Assembly: GCF_001905545.1 (NCBI RefSeq)
Contig: NZ_LIPD01000006.1
Span: forward strand, 124,001 to 188,000
DNA length: 64,000 nt
Source: Streptomyces sp. CB02056
GTDB lineage: Bacteria > Actinomycetota > Actinomycetes > Streptomycetales > Streptomycetaceae
Direction of reading: 5' to 3'
The notes under the pieces were generated by a model. That model was not told where the DNA came from and searched no databases. It was given only the letters and a program-made list of their open reading frames with translations. How positions within the stretch are numbered: the first letter of the stretch is position 1; each line of letters begins with the position of its first letter. Position numbers and translations under genes: made by a program. Below are positions 32,782-40,979 of this stretch, in pieces.

Positions 32782-34167
32782 TCAGGCCCGGGCGGGGTGG
32801 GTGAGGGTGTGCCAGGCGCCGTAGCCACCGAGGAGGTCGGAGACGTCGGTGTGGCCGTGGTGGCGCAGCAGGCTGGCGGCGATGGAGGAGCGGTGGCCGC
32901 TGGCGCAGTGGACGACGAGGGGGCGGTCGGTGGGGATCTCGTCGAGGCGGCCGGGGAGTTCGGCCAGGGTGATGTGCAGGGATCCTTCGATTGCGCCGGT
33001 TTCGCGTTCGCCGCAGGTGCGGACGTCGAGGACGGTGGGGGGCTGTTCGGCGGTGAGGGTGGTGCGGAGTTGGTCGGCGGTGAGGCGGCTGGCGGGGGTG
33101 AGGTCGTCGGCGAGGGCGGGCAGGGCGTTGTCGGGGTTGCGCAGGTAGCCGGCGATGTGGTCGAAGCCGATGCGGGCGAGGCGGGTGACGACTTCGTCCT
33201 CGCGGTCCTGCGGGGCGATGATCGCGATGGTGCTGTCGGGGGTGAGGACGGTGCCGGCCTGTTCGGCGAAGCGGCCGTCGACGGGGACGTTGACGGCGCC
33301 GCGGAGGTGTCCCGCGCCGAAGTCCTGGGGGCTGCGGGCGTCGAGGACGACGGCGCCCGCGGTCCGGGCCTCCCTGAAGCCCTCGGGGCACAGGGGGCGG
33401 GTGGCGTTCGCGCGGTCGAGCAGCGGGCGGTCCTGCCGGTTGAGGGCGGCGTCGTGGCCGAAGTAGGCGGGGGCGGCGGACTGGCCGGCGGTGACGATGC
33501 GGACGAAGGTGTCCTGGTCCATCGGCTGGCAGGCGTAGTTGGTCAGTCGCTGCGCGCCGATGGTGGACTGGCGGTCGGTGGAGAGGTTCTTGCCGCAGGC
33601 CGAGCCGGCGCCGTGGGCGGGGAAGACCAGGGTCTCGTCGGGCAGGCCCATCAGCTTGCGGTGCACGCTGTCGTAGAGCATCGCGCCGAGTTCGGCGGCG
33701 GTGACGCCGACCGAGGCGAGCAGGTCGGGGCGGCCGACATCGCCGATGAACAGCGCGTCCCCGGTGAGCACGCCGTACGGGACGGCGTCGTCGGGCTGCT
33801 CGAAGACCAGGACGCTGATCGACTCGGGCGTGTGCCCGGGGGTCTCCAGGATCTGCAGGGTGACGTCGCCGAGTTCGATCCGCTCGCCGTCGGCGAACTT
33901 GCGGATGGGGTAGTCGGTCTCCGCGCGGCGCCCGTACCCGATCCAGGCGCCGGTGAGATCGGCCAGTTCGAGGTGGCCGGCGAGGAAGTCGGCGTGGAAG
34001 TGGGTGTTGATGACGCCGACGACGGTCAGGCCGCGCGCCGTGGCGTCGGCGAGGTACTCGTCGACGTCCCGGCGGGGGTCGACGATCACGGCCTGGCCGG
34101 TGCGCTCGTCGGCGATCAGGTACGAGGCCTGGGAGAGGCAGTCGAGGTAGTACTGGCTGAAGATCAC
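32782..34167 (-). CDS. MBL-fold persulfide dioxygenase-like protein with two rhodanese domains
   Basis: A 461-residue protein. The N-terminal ~250 residues are a metallo-beta-lactamase fold of the ETHE1/glyoxalase II type (THFHADFLAGH; GHTPESI; TGDALFIGDVGRPDL). Two rhodanese domains follow. The first lacks the active Cys (IIAPQDRED), while the last has VHCASGHRS and is likely active. Such fusions oxidise persulfides and move sulfane sulfur during sulfide detoxification. The minus-strand ATG at 34167 lies 47 bases downstream of a TACCCCCGGGGGTA palindrome. Confidence 0.93.
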   Translation of the reverse strand: MIFSQYYLDCLSQASYLIADERTGQAVIVDPRRDVDEYLADATARGLTVVGVINTHFHADFLAGHLELADLTGAWIGYGRRAETDYPIRKFADGERIELGDVTLQILETPGHTPESISVLVFEQPDDAVPYGVLTGDALFIGDVGRPDLLASVGVTAAELGAMLYDSVHRKLMGLPDETLVFPAHGAGSACGKNLSTDRQSTIGAQRLTNYACQPMDQDTFVRIVTAGQSAAPAYFGHDAALNRQDRPLLDRANATRPLCPEGFREARTAGAVVLDARSPQDFGAGHLRGAVNVPVDGRFAEQAGTVLTPDSTIAIIAPQDREDEVVTRLARIGFDHIAGYLRNPDNALPALADDLTPASRLTADQLRTTLTAEQPPTVLDVRTCGERETGAIEGSLHITLAELPGRLDEIPTDRPLVVHCASGHRSSIAASLLRHHGHTDVSDLLGGYGAWHTLTHPARA

Positions 34168-34214
34168 GGGATTTCTCCTCGTCGGGTCTGACAGGCTGGC
34201 TCTATGTCCGAGTG

Positions 34215-34228
34215 TACCCCCGGGGGTA
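34215..34228 (-). promoter_or_regulatory. CsoR/CstR-like operator upstream of the MBL-rhodanese gene
   Basis: TACCCCCGGGGGTA is a perfect 14-bp palindrome. On the minus strand it directly follows TCGATAAAA, a likely -10 region. The same order, TCGATAA then TACCCCCGGGGGTA, is found at 36093-36112 in front of the rhodanese operon, which suggests that one copper- or persulfide-sensing CsoR-family repressor controls both. No such repressor gene is in the window. Confidence 0.7.
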
Positions 34229-34407
34229 TTTTATCGACGCAATCGAGGCGCTCGCGATCTGCCGCGTGAACTCTGACACCACTGCCCCCAGGCCACTGGA
34301 AGCGGCCCTCCTTCAGGCGCTATCACGCGGCGACGGCGCGGCCAAACTGCCTTTCTCCATGGATAGTTCAGGCTCCGCGAGTTCGACCGATCACCCAGGA
34401 GGAGCCC

Positions 34408-34599
34408 GTGCCCGAGCACTTCATGAGCGTCAAGCAGACTGCCGAGTACCTGAACATGTCCGTAGCGTGGGTATACCGGGACGCGCCTCGGGTGGGACTC
34501 GTTCCCTACCGATTCGGTGGTGGGCGGAACGCGAAGTTGCAGTTCAAGGTGTCGGAGGTGCATGCCTGGGTGAGGCAGCAGCGGTTGTCCGGCGCCTGA
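34408..34599 (+). CDS. Excisionase-like HTH protein
   Basis: A 63-residue protein with a MerR/HTH_17-type fold (FMSVKQTAEYLNMSVAWVYR) and a basic wing (YRFGGGRNAKLQFKVSEV), as in actinophage and plasmid excisionases. AGGAGG five bases before GTG 34408 is a strong ribosome-binding site. It is convergent with the integrase gene, whereas excisionase and integrase are normally adjacent on the same strand. It probably assists excision by the neighbouring integrase. Confidence 0.8.
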   Translation: MPEHFMSVKQTAEYLNMSVAWVYRDAPRVGLVPYRFGGGRNAKLQFKVSEVHAWVRQQRLSGA

Positions 34600-34611
34600 G
34601 CCGGCGGTGCA

Positions 34612-34646
34612 AGTGCGGGTCTGCCCGTGACGGGCAGACCCGCACT
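34612..34646. terminator. Perfect bidirectional hairpin terminator
   Basis: AGTGCGGGTCTGCCCG (34612-34627) and CGGGCAGACCCGCACT (34631-34646) form an exact 16-bp stem with the three-base loop TGA. It lies between the convergent excisionase and integrase genes and ends four bases before the integrase stop. Confidence 0.9.
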
Positions 34647-34649
34647 CGT

Positions 34650-35804
34650 TCACGCGGCCAGACCGAGATCCAGGACCTGCGCCGCGCGGCTGATGGAGCC
34701 GGGCATGAGGTGGCGGTAGATCTTGAAGGTGATCTCGATGTTGCGGTGGCCCATCCACTCCGCGACGTCGGTGATCGGGATGTTGTTGCTGAGGCAGTTC
34801 GACGCGAAGAAGTGGCGCAGGCCGTAGAGGACCATGCCCTCGGGGATGTCGACCTGCCCGGAGGCCCTGATCCTCTGCCACTGGTTGTGGATGACGTGAT
34901 GCGGCATAGCCAGGCCGATGTCCTTGGGGTTGCGCAGAAGGTAGCCGTCCACGGTCCCGTACGTGTCCGCGTACCGCTCGATGGCCTGCTTGGTGCGCGT
35001 CGGCAGCGGCACGTCGCGGTACTCGCCGACCTTGCGGTGCTTCAGGCGCGCGTAGGTCTTGGTCGCCTGGTTGACCTGCTCGGTGACGCGGTAGACGTCA
35101 TCGGCGACGATGTTGTTGATGTTGACGGCGAATGCCTCGCCGTTGCGCAGACCGCAGCCGCTCATGAGTTCCGCAACCAGGCGGAAGGCGTCGTCGCCGG
35201 CGCTCCGGATCTCCTGCAGTTGAGCGAGGGAGGGGATCACCACCCGCTCCGGGTCGTACTGAGGAGGCTGGACGCCGTTCATCGGGCTGTCCTCGTAGAG
35301 GCCCAGCCTGTGCGCGTCCAACAGGATGGTCTTGAGCCTGACGAAGGCGTTGGTCTGGGCCGCCAGCCCGACGCCGTTCCGCTCCATGGTCTCGACGAAC
35401 GCTTCCACGACCTTGTGGTCGAACGTCCCCATGCGGCGACTGCCGAAAGCAGGGAGGAGGTGGTTCTTCAGGATGGAGTCGATGTTCCGCAGCGAGGTCG
35501 GGCTCTGGTGACGCTGACCCTTCAGCCACTCGGCGGTGTAGACCGAGAACTGCATCCCGCCGTACTTCTTGATGCGCTCCGCCTTCCGCTGGCTCTGCGG
35601 GGAGTTCTTCCGCGCGTGGTAGACCTCGGCGAGGCGGGCCTTCGCCTTCTCCTGGTTGACGAAGCCGGACTCCTCCGTCTGCCGCCCGGCCGCGTTGCGG
35701 TACCTGATCTTGTACTCGTGCGAGCACTTGCTCCAGCGGGACTCCGGATGCTCGCACTCCTTGAAGAAGCTGCCCATGCCGCGGGTGAGGCCTGTGGTCG
35801 CCAT
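34650..35804 (-). CDS. Tyrosine-type site-specific integrase
   Basis: A 384-residue tyrosine recombinase. The first Arg region is SGCGLRNGEA. Box II reads LYGLRHFFAS, so the usual His of HxxR is Tyr; the following MGHRNIEITFKIYRH gives the His/Trp position and the nucleophilic Tyr. The N-terminus has a Cys/His pair (FFKECEHPESRWSKCSH) that may be a zinc-binding arm domain. GGAGG supports ATG 35804. Two TGCTGACC repeats at 35827 and 35838 could be arm-type sites. Related proteins insert pSAM2-like elements and phages, but no tRNA gene or att repeat is obvious here. Confidence 0.88.
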   Translation of the reverse strand: MATTGLTRGMGSFFKECEHPESRWSKCSHEYKIRYRNAAGRQTEESGFVNQEKAKARLAEVYHARKNSPQSQRKAERIKKYGGMQFSVYTAEWLKGQRHQSPTSLRNIDSILKNHLLPAFGSRRMGTFDHKVVEAFVETMERNGVGLAAQTNAFVRLKTILLDAHRLGLYEDSPMNGVQPPQYDPERVVIPSLAQLQEIRSAGDDAFRLVAELMSGCGLRNGEAFAVNINNIVADDVYRVTEQVNQATKTYARLKHRKVGEYRDVPLPTRTKQAIERYADTYGTVDGYLLRNPKDIGLAMPHHVIHNQWQRIRASGQVDIPEGMVLYGLRHFFASNCLSNNIPITDVAEWMGHRNIEITFKIYRHLMPGSISRAAQVLDLGLAA

Positions 35805-36020
35805 CTGCTGGTACCTCCGGGAGTCCTGCTGACCTTTTGCTGACCCCGGATGGTCGATCATGCCCCTGAGCTGGGCAGAAACGTCAGACTCGTGATAACT
35901 GGGCGAAGTACACGGGGGACCTTCCTGGGCGGCATAGGACTGGGCGGCTCGGGGCCGGGCGGTGCGGGGGTGGGCGGCTCGTAGGCCTGGGCGGTGTCGG
36001 GCGCCGCAGCGCCGTTCTGA

Positions 36021-36034
36021 TACCCCCCTCGGTA
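36021..36034 (+). promoter_or_regulatory. Imperfect copy of the CsoR-like operator
   Basis: TACCCCCCTCGGTA differs from the palindrome at 34215 and 36099 by two central bases. It lies 65 bases upstream of the perfect copy and could provide a second repressor site for the rhodanese operon. Confidence 0.45.
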
Positions 36035-36098
36035 TATTTGCGAGCATACGGCTGCCCGAGCCGATACGGGACGGGGTATCGCCGAGTGATTTCGATAA

Positions 36099-36112
36099 TA
36101 CCCCCGGGGGTA
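36099..36112 (+). promoter_or_regulatory. CsoR/CstR-like operator of the rhodanese-TauE operon
   Basis: TACCCCCGGGGGTA is an exact palindrome preceded on the plus strand by TCGATAA, a probable -10 element that it overlaps or abuts. Binding of a CsoR-family repressor here would block transcription of the three downstream sulfur genes. It matches the site at 34215 in both sequence and promoter position. Confidence 0.7.
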
Positions 36113-36298
36113 CTATGGTGGGGCACCGAGGGGCCGGCCACCGCCGCCGGGCCAGGTGCCGGCGGGGCCGAGGACGCACCGGCCGTGCCACGCACCCGGC
36201 ACACCACCCGCACCGGGCCACCGGGCCCGTACGGACGCCCGCGCCGCCCCCGACCCGCCGGACCACTGCGGTCCGGTCTGCACCACTGGAGACACCTC
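36113..36298 (+). other. Leader region between operator and rhodanese start
   Basis: These 186 GC-rich bases separate the presumed promoter from the rhodanese ATG. An open frame crosses them, but the Pro/Arg/Gly-rich sequence shows no family features. It is probably an untranslated leader or the remains of a lost small gene, perhaps the missing CsoR-type repressor. Confidence 0.35.
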
Positions 36299-36703
36299 AT
36301 GCCCTTGCTGCCGCATGCCCACGGGCCCCACGCCCACCGGCCCGACGCCCACGGACCGGGCGCCCCCGGGCGGGCCACCCCCGCCGAGGCCCACGAGCTC
36401 GCCCGCACCGGCGCCGCCGTCCTACTGGACGTCCGGGAGGCCGCCGAGTTCGCCGCCGGACACGCCCCCGGCGCGCTGCACCAGCCGTTGATCGGGCTGG
36501 CCGCCGGTGTCCCGCTGCCGACCGGGGCGACCGGGCGGACCGTGCTGGCGATCTGCCGCTCCGGCAACCGATCCGGGCGCGCGGCGGAGCTGCTCGCGCG
36601 GCGCGGCGTCGAGGCGCTGAACGTGGTCGGCGGCATGGGTGCCTGGGCGCTGGCCGGGCTGCCGGTCACCACGTCCGACGGCGGCGCCGGGCACGTGATA
36701 TGA
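36299..36703 (+). CDS. Single-domain rhodanese
   Basis: A 134-residue rhodanese. VLLDVREAAEFAAGHAPGAL is the CH2A-type motif and ICRSGNRSGRAAELL the active-site loop with its catalytic Cys. The His-rich start (PHAHGPHAHRPDAHGP) may bind a metal ion. It probably transfers sulfane sulfur to or from persulfides. ATG 36299 is chosen because the conserved fold begins shortly after; the long upstream frame is the leader region. Its stop overlaps the TauE ATG. Confidence 0.88.
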   Translation: MPLLPHAHGPHAHRPDAHGPGAPGRATPAEAHELARTGAAVLLDVREAAEFAAGHAPGALHQPLIGLAAGVPLPTGATGRTVLAICRSGNRSGRAAELLARRGVEALNVVGGMGAWALAGLPVTTSDGGAGHVI

Positions 36704-37449
36704 CCACGCTGATCCTGGCGCTCGCCGCCGGTGCGGTGGTCGGGCTGGCCCTGGGCGGGCTGGGCGGCGGCGGCAGCATGCTCGCCGTCCCCGCCCTCGT
36801 CTACCTGCTGGGCTTCAGCCCGGCGCTGGCCACCACCGCCAGCCTGGTGATCGTCGCCGCGACCTCGCTGACCGGGCTGCTCGCCCACGCCCGGGCGGGC
36901 CGGGTCCGGTGGCGCACCGGCGCGCTGTTCGCCGCCGCCGGACTGCCCGCCGCCATGGCCGCCGGGGCGCTGTCCGCCCATCTGCCGGGCGCGCTGCTGA
37001 CCGGTGCCTTCTCGGTACTGGCGGCGCTCGCGGCCTGGCGGATGCTGAAGCCGCCCGCGAAGAACGCGCAGGAACGTTCCGCCGCCGGAGTCGGCCGTTC
37101 CACGGCGGCGGGCGCCGGGCTCGGCGCCGTCACCGGACTGCTCGGCGTCGGCGGCGGCTTCCTCGCCGTACCGGCCCTGGTCTCGGTGCTCGCCTTCACC
37201 ATGGCCGAGGCCGTCGGCACCAGCCTGCTGGTCATCACCGCCAACTCGCTCGCCGCCCTGCTGCCCCGCCTCGGCTCGGCCGGGGCGATCGACTGGGCCG
37301 TGGCCGCCCCCTTCACCGGGGCGGCGATCCTCGGCGCCTGGGACGGCAAGCGGCTGGCGGACAAGCTCAGCGGGCGCACCCTCCAGAAGGCCTTCGCCGT
37401 CGCCCTGCTCGCCGTCGCCGCGCTGATGCTCATCACCACGGTGAGCTGA
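36700..37449 (+). CDS. TauE/SafE-family sulfite/sulfonate exporter
   Basis: A 249-residue membrane protein with about eight hydrophobic segments and two TauE/SafE half repeats (GLALGGLGGGGSMLAVPALV; GLLGVGGGFLAVPALVSV). Members export sulfite, sulfoacetate or related anions. It is translationally coupled to the rhodanese gene and followed by a rhodanese-DUF2892 gene, so it probably removes sulfite or thiosulfate formed during persulfide detoxification. Confidence 0.9.
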   Translation: MTTLILALAAGAVVGLALGGLGGGGSMLAVPALVYLLGFSPALATTASLVIVAATSLTGLLAHARAGRVRWRTGALFAAAGLPAAMAAGALSAHLPGALLTGAFSVLAALAAWRMLKPPAKNAQERSAAGVGRSTAAGAGLGAVTGLLGVGGGFLAVPALVSVLAFTMAEAVGTSLLVITANSLAALLPRLGSAGAIDWAVAAPFTGAAILGAWDGKRLADKLSGRTLQKAFAVALLAVAALMLITTVS

Positions 37450-37553
37450 TCACCACGGTGGGCTGATCACCACGGCGAGCTGCCCCCGAGCCTCCCCGCA
37501 CCTCCCCGCATCACCACCGACACCCACCCCCATCCGAGAGGACCCCCACCCCC

Positions 37554-38120
37554 ATGACCACGCCGCTGACCGTCGAGCAGCTCCAACCCCGCCTCGGCCT
37601 GCTCACCCTCATCGACGTCCGCTCCCCCGGCGAGTACGCCGCCGGCCACATCCCCGGCGCCCTGAACGTCCCGCTCGACCAGCTCGACCGCGCCCTGCCC
37701 GCGCTGCGCGAGGCCGCCGGGCAGGGCGAGATCGCCGTGGTCTGCGCCGCCGGGCCGCGCGCCGACAACGCCTGCCGCGTGCTGGCCGACGCCGGCATCC
37801 CGACCCTCACCCTGACCGGCGGCACCAACGCCTGGGCGAGCGCCGGGCGGCCGCTGGACCAGGTGGCCGGCGCCCGCCGGGTGTGGGCGCTGGACCGCCA
37901 GGTCCGGATGGTGGCCGGCTCCCTGGTGCTGGCCGGCGTGCTGGTCGACCTCGCGCTGCCGGGTGCCCGCTGGGTCTCCGCCGCAGTCGGCGGCGGGCTG
38001 GCCTTCTCCGCGCTGACCAACACCTGCGCGATGGGCTCGATGCTCTCCAAGCTCCCGTACAACCGGCCCCGCCCCGGGACGCCGAGCCTGGACGAGACGC
38101 TCGCGGCCCTGAAGCGCTGA
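37554..38120 (+). CDS. Rhodanese-DUF2892 membrane protein
   Basis: A 188-residue protein. The N-terminal ~100 residues are a rhodanese domain (LIDVRSPGEYAAGHIPGALN; VVCAAGPRADNACRVL with the active Cys). The C-terminal part has two membrane helices (MVAGSLVLAGVLVDLALPGA; VSAAVGGGLAFSALTNTCAM), matching the DUF2892 fusions common in sulfur operons. ATG 37554 follows a weak GAGAGG. It ends the operon, followed by a strong hairpin. Confidence 0.88.
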   Translation: MTTPLTVEQLQPRLGLLTLIDVRSPGEYAAGHIPGALNVPLDQLDRALPALREAAGQGEIAVVCAAGPRADNACRVLADAGIPTLTLTGGTNAWASAGRPLDQVAGARRVWALDRQVRMVAGSLVLAGVLVDLALPGARWVSAAVGGGLAFSALTNTCAMGSMLSKLPYNRPRPGTPSLDETLAALKR

Positions 38121-38214
38121 GCCCAGCCGAAGGGCTGAGCCCCTCGGGCCACTGAGCCCAATCACGGTCCGGACCCCTCGACGGTCGGGCCCGAACCGCG
38201 ACCGTTCCCAGATC

Positions 38215-38255
38215 GTGAAGGCCCCTGCCCACCCCCGTCGGGCAGAGGCCTTCAC
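38215..38255 (+). terminator. Terminator of the sulfur operon
   Basis: GTGAAGGCCCCTGCCC (38215-38230) pairs with GGGCAGAGGCCTTCAC (38240-38255) over 16 positions with one mismatch. The loop is nine bases, and a short TTCTT follows on the plus strand. Confidence 0.8.
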
Positions 38256-38374
38256 TTCTTCTCCCAGCTGTCTCCCGGAAGCCGTCACCGCGCATCCCGT
38301 TGACGTGACCGAGCCCACCATGTGAAATGTCACCCATCACATGCGATGCATCGTAACGCACACCACCCATCCGA

Positions 38375-38388
38375 TTTGAACGTTCAAA
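38375..38388 (+). promoter_or_regulatory. Palindromic operator upstream of the secreted glycosidase
   Basis: TTTGAACGTTCAAA is a perfect 14-bp palindrome with a central CG, as in LacI-family operators. It lies 38 bases upstream of the glycosidase ATG, which implies repression relieved by a sugar. No LacI-type regulator is in the window. Confidence 0.65.
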
Positions 38389-38426
38389 CGCCATCGCCCC
38401 GCCACCCGACCGGAGGTAGCTCCGCC

Positions 38427-40871
38427 ATGCCGCCCCGCCCCCGCGCCTTACCCACCGGTCTCGCCCTCCTGACCGTCCTCGCCGCCCAGGCCCTCGGCGC
38501 CGCCCCGGCCCCGGCGGCCGCCGGAACGCCGCTCGTCGACGGCGGCGGCTACCTCCTCGGCTCCGCCCTGGACGGCAGCTGCCTCGGCCCGCAGTACGCC
38601 CAGCCCGCCCCCGGCACCCCGGTGGTCGGCGCCGCCTGCGGGCGGCTGCTCAGCCAGCGCTGGCAGCTGCGCCGCGCCGGCACCGACTACCTGCTCGTGA
38701 ACGCCGCCAGCGGCCGCTGCCTCACCCTCGGCGGCCCGGACCGCCGCCCCGCCACCGCCGACTGCGGCAGCTCCCCCGAGGCCGAGCGCTTCACCGTCTC
38801 CCGCGCGCCGCAGGGCACCTACACCCTCACCACCCGCGGCACCGGCGGCTGCCTGACCGCCGATCCGGCCCCGGTGGCCCACCACTGCGACAACCGCCCC
38901 GCCCACCGCTGGACGCTCACCCGCACCGAGCCGCTGGTCCTCGCCGACCCCGGCTTCGAGCAGAGCGACACGAGCGACACGAGCGACACGAGCGGCACGA
39001 ACGGGACGAGCGGCACGAACGGCGCCGCCACCGCCCGCAGCACCTCCGGCGGCTGGACCTTCACCGCCCACACCGGCACCGCCACCAACAACCCGCACGG
39101 CGGCACCCGCCTCGCCTACCTCGACGCCGGCCCCGGCTACGCGGTGAGCCAGCAGGTGACCGCCGTCACCGCGGGCAGTTACGACCTGTCCGCCTGGATC
39201 GCGACGGGCGGCGCCGGCGGCAGCCTCTCGGTGAGCGTCAACGGCACCGTGGTGCGCTCCCTCCCGCTGCCCGAGCAGTCCCTCTACGCGAAGTACACCC
39301 TCCCCCGGGTCCGGGTCGCCCCCGGCGACCGGCTGACCCTCACCATCGGCTCCTCCCCCACGGGTTGGATCAACGTGGACGACGCCGCCGTCGCCCCGGC
39401 CGCCCCCAACGACCCGGTGATCAGCTCCTCCGACCCCGAGGCCGTCGCCCTCTTCGACTGGGCCAAGGCCAAGGCCAACAGCTGGGTGCAGCAGGCCGGC
39501 GCCACCGGCGTGCTCGACCAGGACGAGAACCACCCCGGCGGCACCGGCACCACCACCTACGACGCCACCTACTGGGCCGGCTACCCGTTCCGCTCCGCCT
39601 TCTACAGCCGCGACTTCGCCCACCAGCTGGTCGGCGCCCACCTGCTCGGCCTGGACGCCGAGAACAAGACCATGCTGCGCGGCTTCGCGGCCTCGGCCAC
39701 CGAGGTCAACAAGCTCTACCCGGTCTGGGCGCTCAACTTCGACGCCCGCAGCTACGGCGCCATCGACTACCGGAGCCCCGACCGCTTCGTCCGCGAGCTG
39801 CCCGCGCCGTTCGAACTCGTCCAGCAGGCCGGCGAGGCCTACCGCTGGACCGGCGACCGCGACTACGCCGAGGACCCGGACCTGGGCCGGTACGTGCGCA
39901 ACACCCTCGGCCCGTTCATCGCCGCCCGCCCCGGCCCGATCGACAACGGCGGGGTGCCGATCCCGCAGGCCACCAGCCGCAGCATCTTCGCCGGCACCGC
40001 CAGTTATGCCGAGAACGCCACCCGCACCTACGCCGAGGCCGGGGACGCGGTCGGCGCCCAGTACCAGGCCTACCTCTCCGCCGCCGCGCTGGCCGACGCC
40101 CGGGGCGACGCCGCCTCCGCCGCCGGCTACCGGAAGGCCGCCGATCAGCTGCGCACGTACGTCAACTCCACCTGGAGCGTGGACGGTTCGCAGCCCGGCG
40201 AGGTCGTCCACGGCTACGACACCGCCGGCAAGCCGATCACCGGCTGGGGCTACGAGGCGAGCGTACTGATGCCGGTCAAGGGGCTGCTCGACCCGGGCCC
40301 GCGCCGGGACGCCCAGCTCGCCGCCATCGACGCCGCCGACTCCGGCCCGGAGCGCTCGGCGAACCTGGAGGCCTACACCTACCTGCCGGACGCCTTCTTC
40401 GCCAACCACGACCGCAGCACCGCCTGGAAGTGGATGCGGCACGTCTACGAGAGCGTCGGCGAGCCGCACGTGAGCGGCGCGATGCTGAACGGCGACTACC
40501 CCGAGGTCCCGTTCACCCTGCTCGCCCAGACCGTCCAGGGCCTGCTCGGCGTCACCCCCGACGCCGCCGGCCACGCGCTCTCCACCACCCCGCAGCTGCC
40601 CGCCTCGATGGGCTGGCTCCAGGTCGCGGGCATCCCGGTGGGCGGCGGCACGGTGACCGTCCGCCACGACGGCGCGCAGCGCAGCACCGTCACCAACACC
40701 GGTACTGAGCCCGTCACTTGGGAGGCCCGCTTCCCCGGTCAGCACGCCCGCGCCACCGTCGACGGCGAGCAGCGGGCGGCCCGCACCACGACCGTCGACG
40801 GCACGACCTACACCTCCATCACCGTGACCCTCGCGCCCGGACGCTCCGCGACCGCGACCGTCACCGACTGA
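38427..40871 (+). CDS. Secreted six-hairpin glycoside hydrolase with ricin-B and CBM domains
   Basis: An 814-residue exported enzyme. A signal peptide covers residues 1 to about 32 (ALLTVLAAQALGAAPAPAAA). A ricin-type lectin domain follows to ~170 (SGRCLTLGG; RWTLTR), then a Ser/Thr/Asp/Gly repeat linker (181-198), a jelly-roll carbohydrate-binding module (~199-330) and an (alpha/alpha)6-barrel catalytic region (WAGYPFRSAFYSRDFAHQLV; YTYLPDAFFANHDRSTAWKW). The glycoside hydrolase family is not assigned with certainty; members of this clan cleave alpha-glycosides or rhamnosides. CGGAGG supports ATG 38427. It precedes a GH27 enzyme with the same lectin module. Confidence 0.82.
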   Translation: MPPRPRALPTGLALLTVLAAQALGAAPAPAAAGTPLVDGGGYLLGSALDGSCLGPQYAQPAPGTPVVGAACGRLLSQRWQLRRAGTDYLLVNAASGRCLTLGGPDRRPATADCGSSPEAERFTVSRAPQGTYTLTTRGTGGCLTADPAPVAHHCDNRPAHRWTLTRTEPLVLADPGFEQSDTSDTSDTSGTNGTSGTNGAATARSTSGGWTFTAHTGTATNNPHGGTRLAYLDAGPGYAVSQQVTAVTAGSYDLSAWIATGGAGGSLSVSVNGTVVRSLPLPEQSLYAKYTLPRVRVAPGDRLTLTIGSSPTGWINVDDAAVAPAAPNDPVISSSDPEAVALFDWAKAKANSWVQQAGATGVLDQDENHPGGTGTTTYDATYWAGYPFRSAFYSRDFAHQLVGAHLLGLDAENKTMLRGFAASATEVNKLYPVWALNFDARSYGAIDYRSPDRFVRELPAPFELVQQAGEAYRWTGDRDYAEDPDLGRYVRNTLGPFIAARPGPIDNGGVPIPQATSRSIFAGTASYAENATRTYAEAGDAVGAQYQAYLSAAALADARGDAASAAGYRKAADQLRTYVNSTWSVDGSQPGEVVHGYDTAGKPITGWGYEASVLMPVKGLLDPGPRRDAQLAAIDAADSGPERSANLEAYTYLPDAFFANHDRSTAWKWMRHVYESVGEPHVSGAMLNGDYPEVPFTLLAQTVQGLLGVTPDAAGHALSTTPQLPASMGWLQVAGIPVGGGTVTVRHDGAQRSTVTNTGTEPVTWEARFPGQHARATVDGEQRAARTTTVDGTTYTSITVTLAPGRSATATVTD
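38967..39020 (+). repeat. Six tandem 9-bp repeats encoding a flexible linker
   Basis: Units GACACGAGC (three copies) and variants GGCACGAAC/GGGACGAGC (three more) encode Asp-Thr-Ser and Gly-Thr-Asn/Ser triplets between the lectin and jelly-roll domains. Copy number could vary by slippage without disturbing the frame. Confidence 0.85.
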
Positions 40872-40889
40872 CCCCCACACAGCACAACC

Positions 40890-40919
40890 GCGGCCGGCCG
40901 GCCCCACCCGGCCGGCCGC
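40890..40919 (+). terminator. Hairpin between the two glycosidase genes
   Basis: GCGGCCGGCCGG (40890-40901) pairs exactly with CCGGCCGGCCGC (40908-40919) around a six-base loop. It starts 19 bases after the first glycosidase stop and may terminate or attenuate transcription into the GH27 gene. Confidence 0.6.
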
Positions 40920-40979
40920 ACCCCCTCGCTTCCTGACGGTTCGTCATCTCACCATCCCCCACCCCTCAGGAGGGCGCTC

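Noticed and set aside
34215..36112. The two TACCCCCGGGGGTA copies as attL/attR of the integrase element
   Set aside because: They are in inverted symmetric promoter contexts, each behind its own TCGATAA element, which is better explained as two regulated promoters than as direct att duplications.
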